This document shows, piece by piece, positions 6,048 to 6,961 of a stretch of 6,961 nt of DNA. Below the pieces are notes generated by a model. The model did no database searches. It worked only from the letters and a program-made list of their open reading frames with translations, and had not been told where the DNA came from. Every line of letters starts with the position of its first letter. The stretch's first letter is position 1. Location of the stretch: contig DQBY01000114.1 of NCBI GenBank assembly GCA_003534085.1, positions 1-6,961 on the forward strand. The letters are read 5' to 3'. The position numbers were made by a program, and so were the translations under genes. This DNA comes from Candidatus Moraniibacteriota bacterium. GTDB lineage: Bacteria; Patescibacteriota; Minisyncoccia; Moranbacterales; UBA2206.

Positions 6048-6872
6048 ATGAAAAGCACAAAAGGCATGAAAACGAAGAATAAAAAAGTTGTAGTAGCAGT
6101 CAGCGGAGGCTTTGATCCGATCCATATCGGACATGTCCGAATGTTTGAAGAAGCCAAAAAATTAGGCACTCACCTACTGGTGATCATCAACAATGACAAC
6201 TGGCTGCACCAAAAAAAGCAGCATATTTTTATGCCTGATTCTGAAAGAAAAGCAGTTATTGCCGCGCTCAAGCCGGTAGACAAAGTTGTTCTGACCGGAC
6301 ACAAAAAAAATCCTTCTGACATGAGCGTCTGCGCCGAGCTTATCAAATACAAGCCGGACATTTTTGCCAATGGCGGAGACAGAAAAAAGAACAATATCCC
6401 AGAGGTTCCGGCCTGTAAAGAAATCGGCTGCCAGATGGCTTTTAATGTCGGCAAAGGCGGCAAGGTCCAATCCAGCTCTTGGCTTTTGGAAAAATACGTG
6501 AAAAAGGCCAGTGATAAATCTGAAAACCGTCCTTGGGGCAAATTCGAAGTTTTTATCGACGATTTTAACCATAAGGTAAAAAAGCTCACTGTTTTCCCGG
6601 GCGCCAGTTTAAGCCTGCAATCACATAAGCGGCGCGCGGAGCACTGGGTGGTCGTTAAAGGAACGGCCAAGGTCGTCAACGGAGAAAATATCCTGACGCT
6701 TCATGAAAATGAAAGCACTTACATTTCCGCGCAATCAAAACATCAACTTTCCAATCCAACAAAGGAAAACCTCGAGATAATTGAAGTGCAAACCGGAGAT
6801 TATTTCGGAGAAGACGACATCGTGCGCTACGAAGACAAGTACGGCAGGCATACCGGAGTAGCCGCGGCTTGA
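6048..6872 (+). CDS. Fusion: HIGH-type nucleotidyltransferase plus type II mannose-6-phosphate isomerase cupin
   Basis: The 274-residue product has two domains. Residues 13-150 form a cytidylyltransferase-like domain: SGGFDPIHIGH (19-29) holds the HxGH nucleotide-binding motif, followed by ERKAVIAAL (66-74), ANGGDR (107-112) and KVQSSSWLL (139-147), the position of the usual SS-T-x motif. Such domains transfer CMP or AMP to a phosphorylated small molecule (TagD, HldE-C, CoaD relatives). Residues 160-270 are a cupin matching the type II phosphomannose isomerase domain: RPWGKFE, then LSLQSHKRRAEHWVVVKGTA with likely metal ligands Gln191, His193, Glu198 and, further on, His232. That cupin interconverts fructose 6-phosphate and mannose 6-phosphate, and is best known fused behind a ManC-type mannose-1-phosphate guanylyltransferase. 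Here an unrelated nucleotidyltransferase fold takes that place. Either ATG 6048 or 6066 could be the start. Its place just after the glucose-6-phosphate isomerase supports a sugar-activation role. The true substrate is unknown. Confidence 0.85.
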   Translation: MKSTKGMKTKNKKVVVAVSGGFDPIHIGHVRMFEEAKKLGTHLLVIINNDNWLHQKKQHIFMPDSERKAVIAALKPVDKVVLTGHKKNPSDMSVCAELIKYKPDIFANGGDRKKNNIPEVPACKEIGCQMAFNVGKGGKVQSSSWLLEKYVKKASDKSENRPWGKFEVFIDDFNHKVKKLTVFPGASLSLQSHKRRAEHWVVVKGTAKVVNGENILTLHENESTYISAQSKHQLSNPTKENLEIIEVQTGDYFGEDDIVRYEDKYGRHTGVAAA

Positions 6873-6883
6873 TCAAACCGGGC

Positions 6884-6902
6884 TTGACCCAGCACTAACT
6901 TT
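6884..6902 (+). repeat. Third copy of the TTGA-CCCAGC terminal repeat
   Basis: TTGACCCAGCACTAACTTT here is identical over 19 bases to 2727-2745, including the outer TTGA, and lies 11 bases after the stop of the fusion gene. The similarity ends after ACTTT (CGCC here, GCAT there). The remaining 59 bases to the window edge hold no gene; the only structure is a small hairpin, ACGTA/TACGT, around 6920-6935. Because the element at 2727-2857 is about 131 bases long, a partner arm, if present, would lie beyond the right edge. Confidence 0.75.
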
Positions 6903-6961
6903 CGCCTTGTTTTATGTTTACGTATATTTTTACGTGCCTACATTCTAGCCTGAACTGCAAT

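Noticed and set aside
4638..6134. A 498-codon open frame on the minus strand, antisense to the peptide-binding protein and cupin isomerase genes.
   Set aside because: The plus strand carries clear family signatures throughout both genes. The antisense product has no recognisable domain, is F/I/S/R-rich as expected from reverse reading, and crosses the intergenic palindrome.

Overview
The window looks like a chromosomal piece of a small-genome bacterium, most likely of the Patescibacteria/CPR type (Parcubacteria- or Moranbacteria-like). That placement is inference. It rests on gene style: a secG gene next to a membrane-anchored peptide-binding protein, a cupin-type (archaeal-style) glucose-6-phosphate isomerase, a tiny lysine-rich protein, few Shine-Dalgarno sites, and intergenic gaps packed with short-word palindromes. 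Only a 16S gene, marker proteins or a database search could settle it.

Layout: the left edge holds the first 32 codons of uvrB on the minus strand. Everything after it is on the plus strand. A divergent 110-base gap leads to a GT4 glycosyltransferase (208-1245), which overlaps by ATGA a short glycogen-debranching-type glycosidase (1242-2540). Next come a 40-residue lysine-rich gene that may be leaderless (2590-2712) and a 131-base element with 19-20 bp perfect terminal inverted repeats flanked by TTGA (2727-2857). A YvlD-type four-helix membrane protein (2917-3276), secG (3383-3610), a family-5 peptide-binding protein (3672-5333), a cupin glucose-6-phosphate isomerase (5430-6038) and a nucleotidyltransferase/mannose-6-phosphate-isomerase fusion (6048-6872) follow. 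A third copy of the terminal repeat lies at 6884-6902.

Functionally there are two carbohydrate blocks. The first (GT4 plus debranching-type glycosidase) probably makes and trims an alpha-glucan or related oligosaccharide. The second (G6P/F6P isomerase plus a protein with a type II F6P/M6P isomerase cupin) would channel hexose phosphate toward an activated sugar. Between them lie secretion and uptake functions (SecG, peptide-binding protein).

The most unusual material is non-coding or architectural: the TTGA-flanked inverted-repeat element with an extra copy on the far side of a five-gene block, two intergenic gaps almost filled by long palindromes built from different short words, and the fusion of an HIGH-type nucleotidyltransferase to a type II phosphomannose isomerase cupin. 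No CRISPR array, rRNA, tRNA, or transposase gene was seen.
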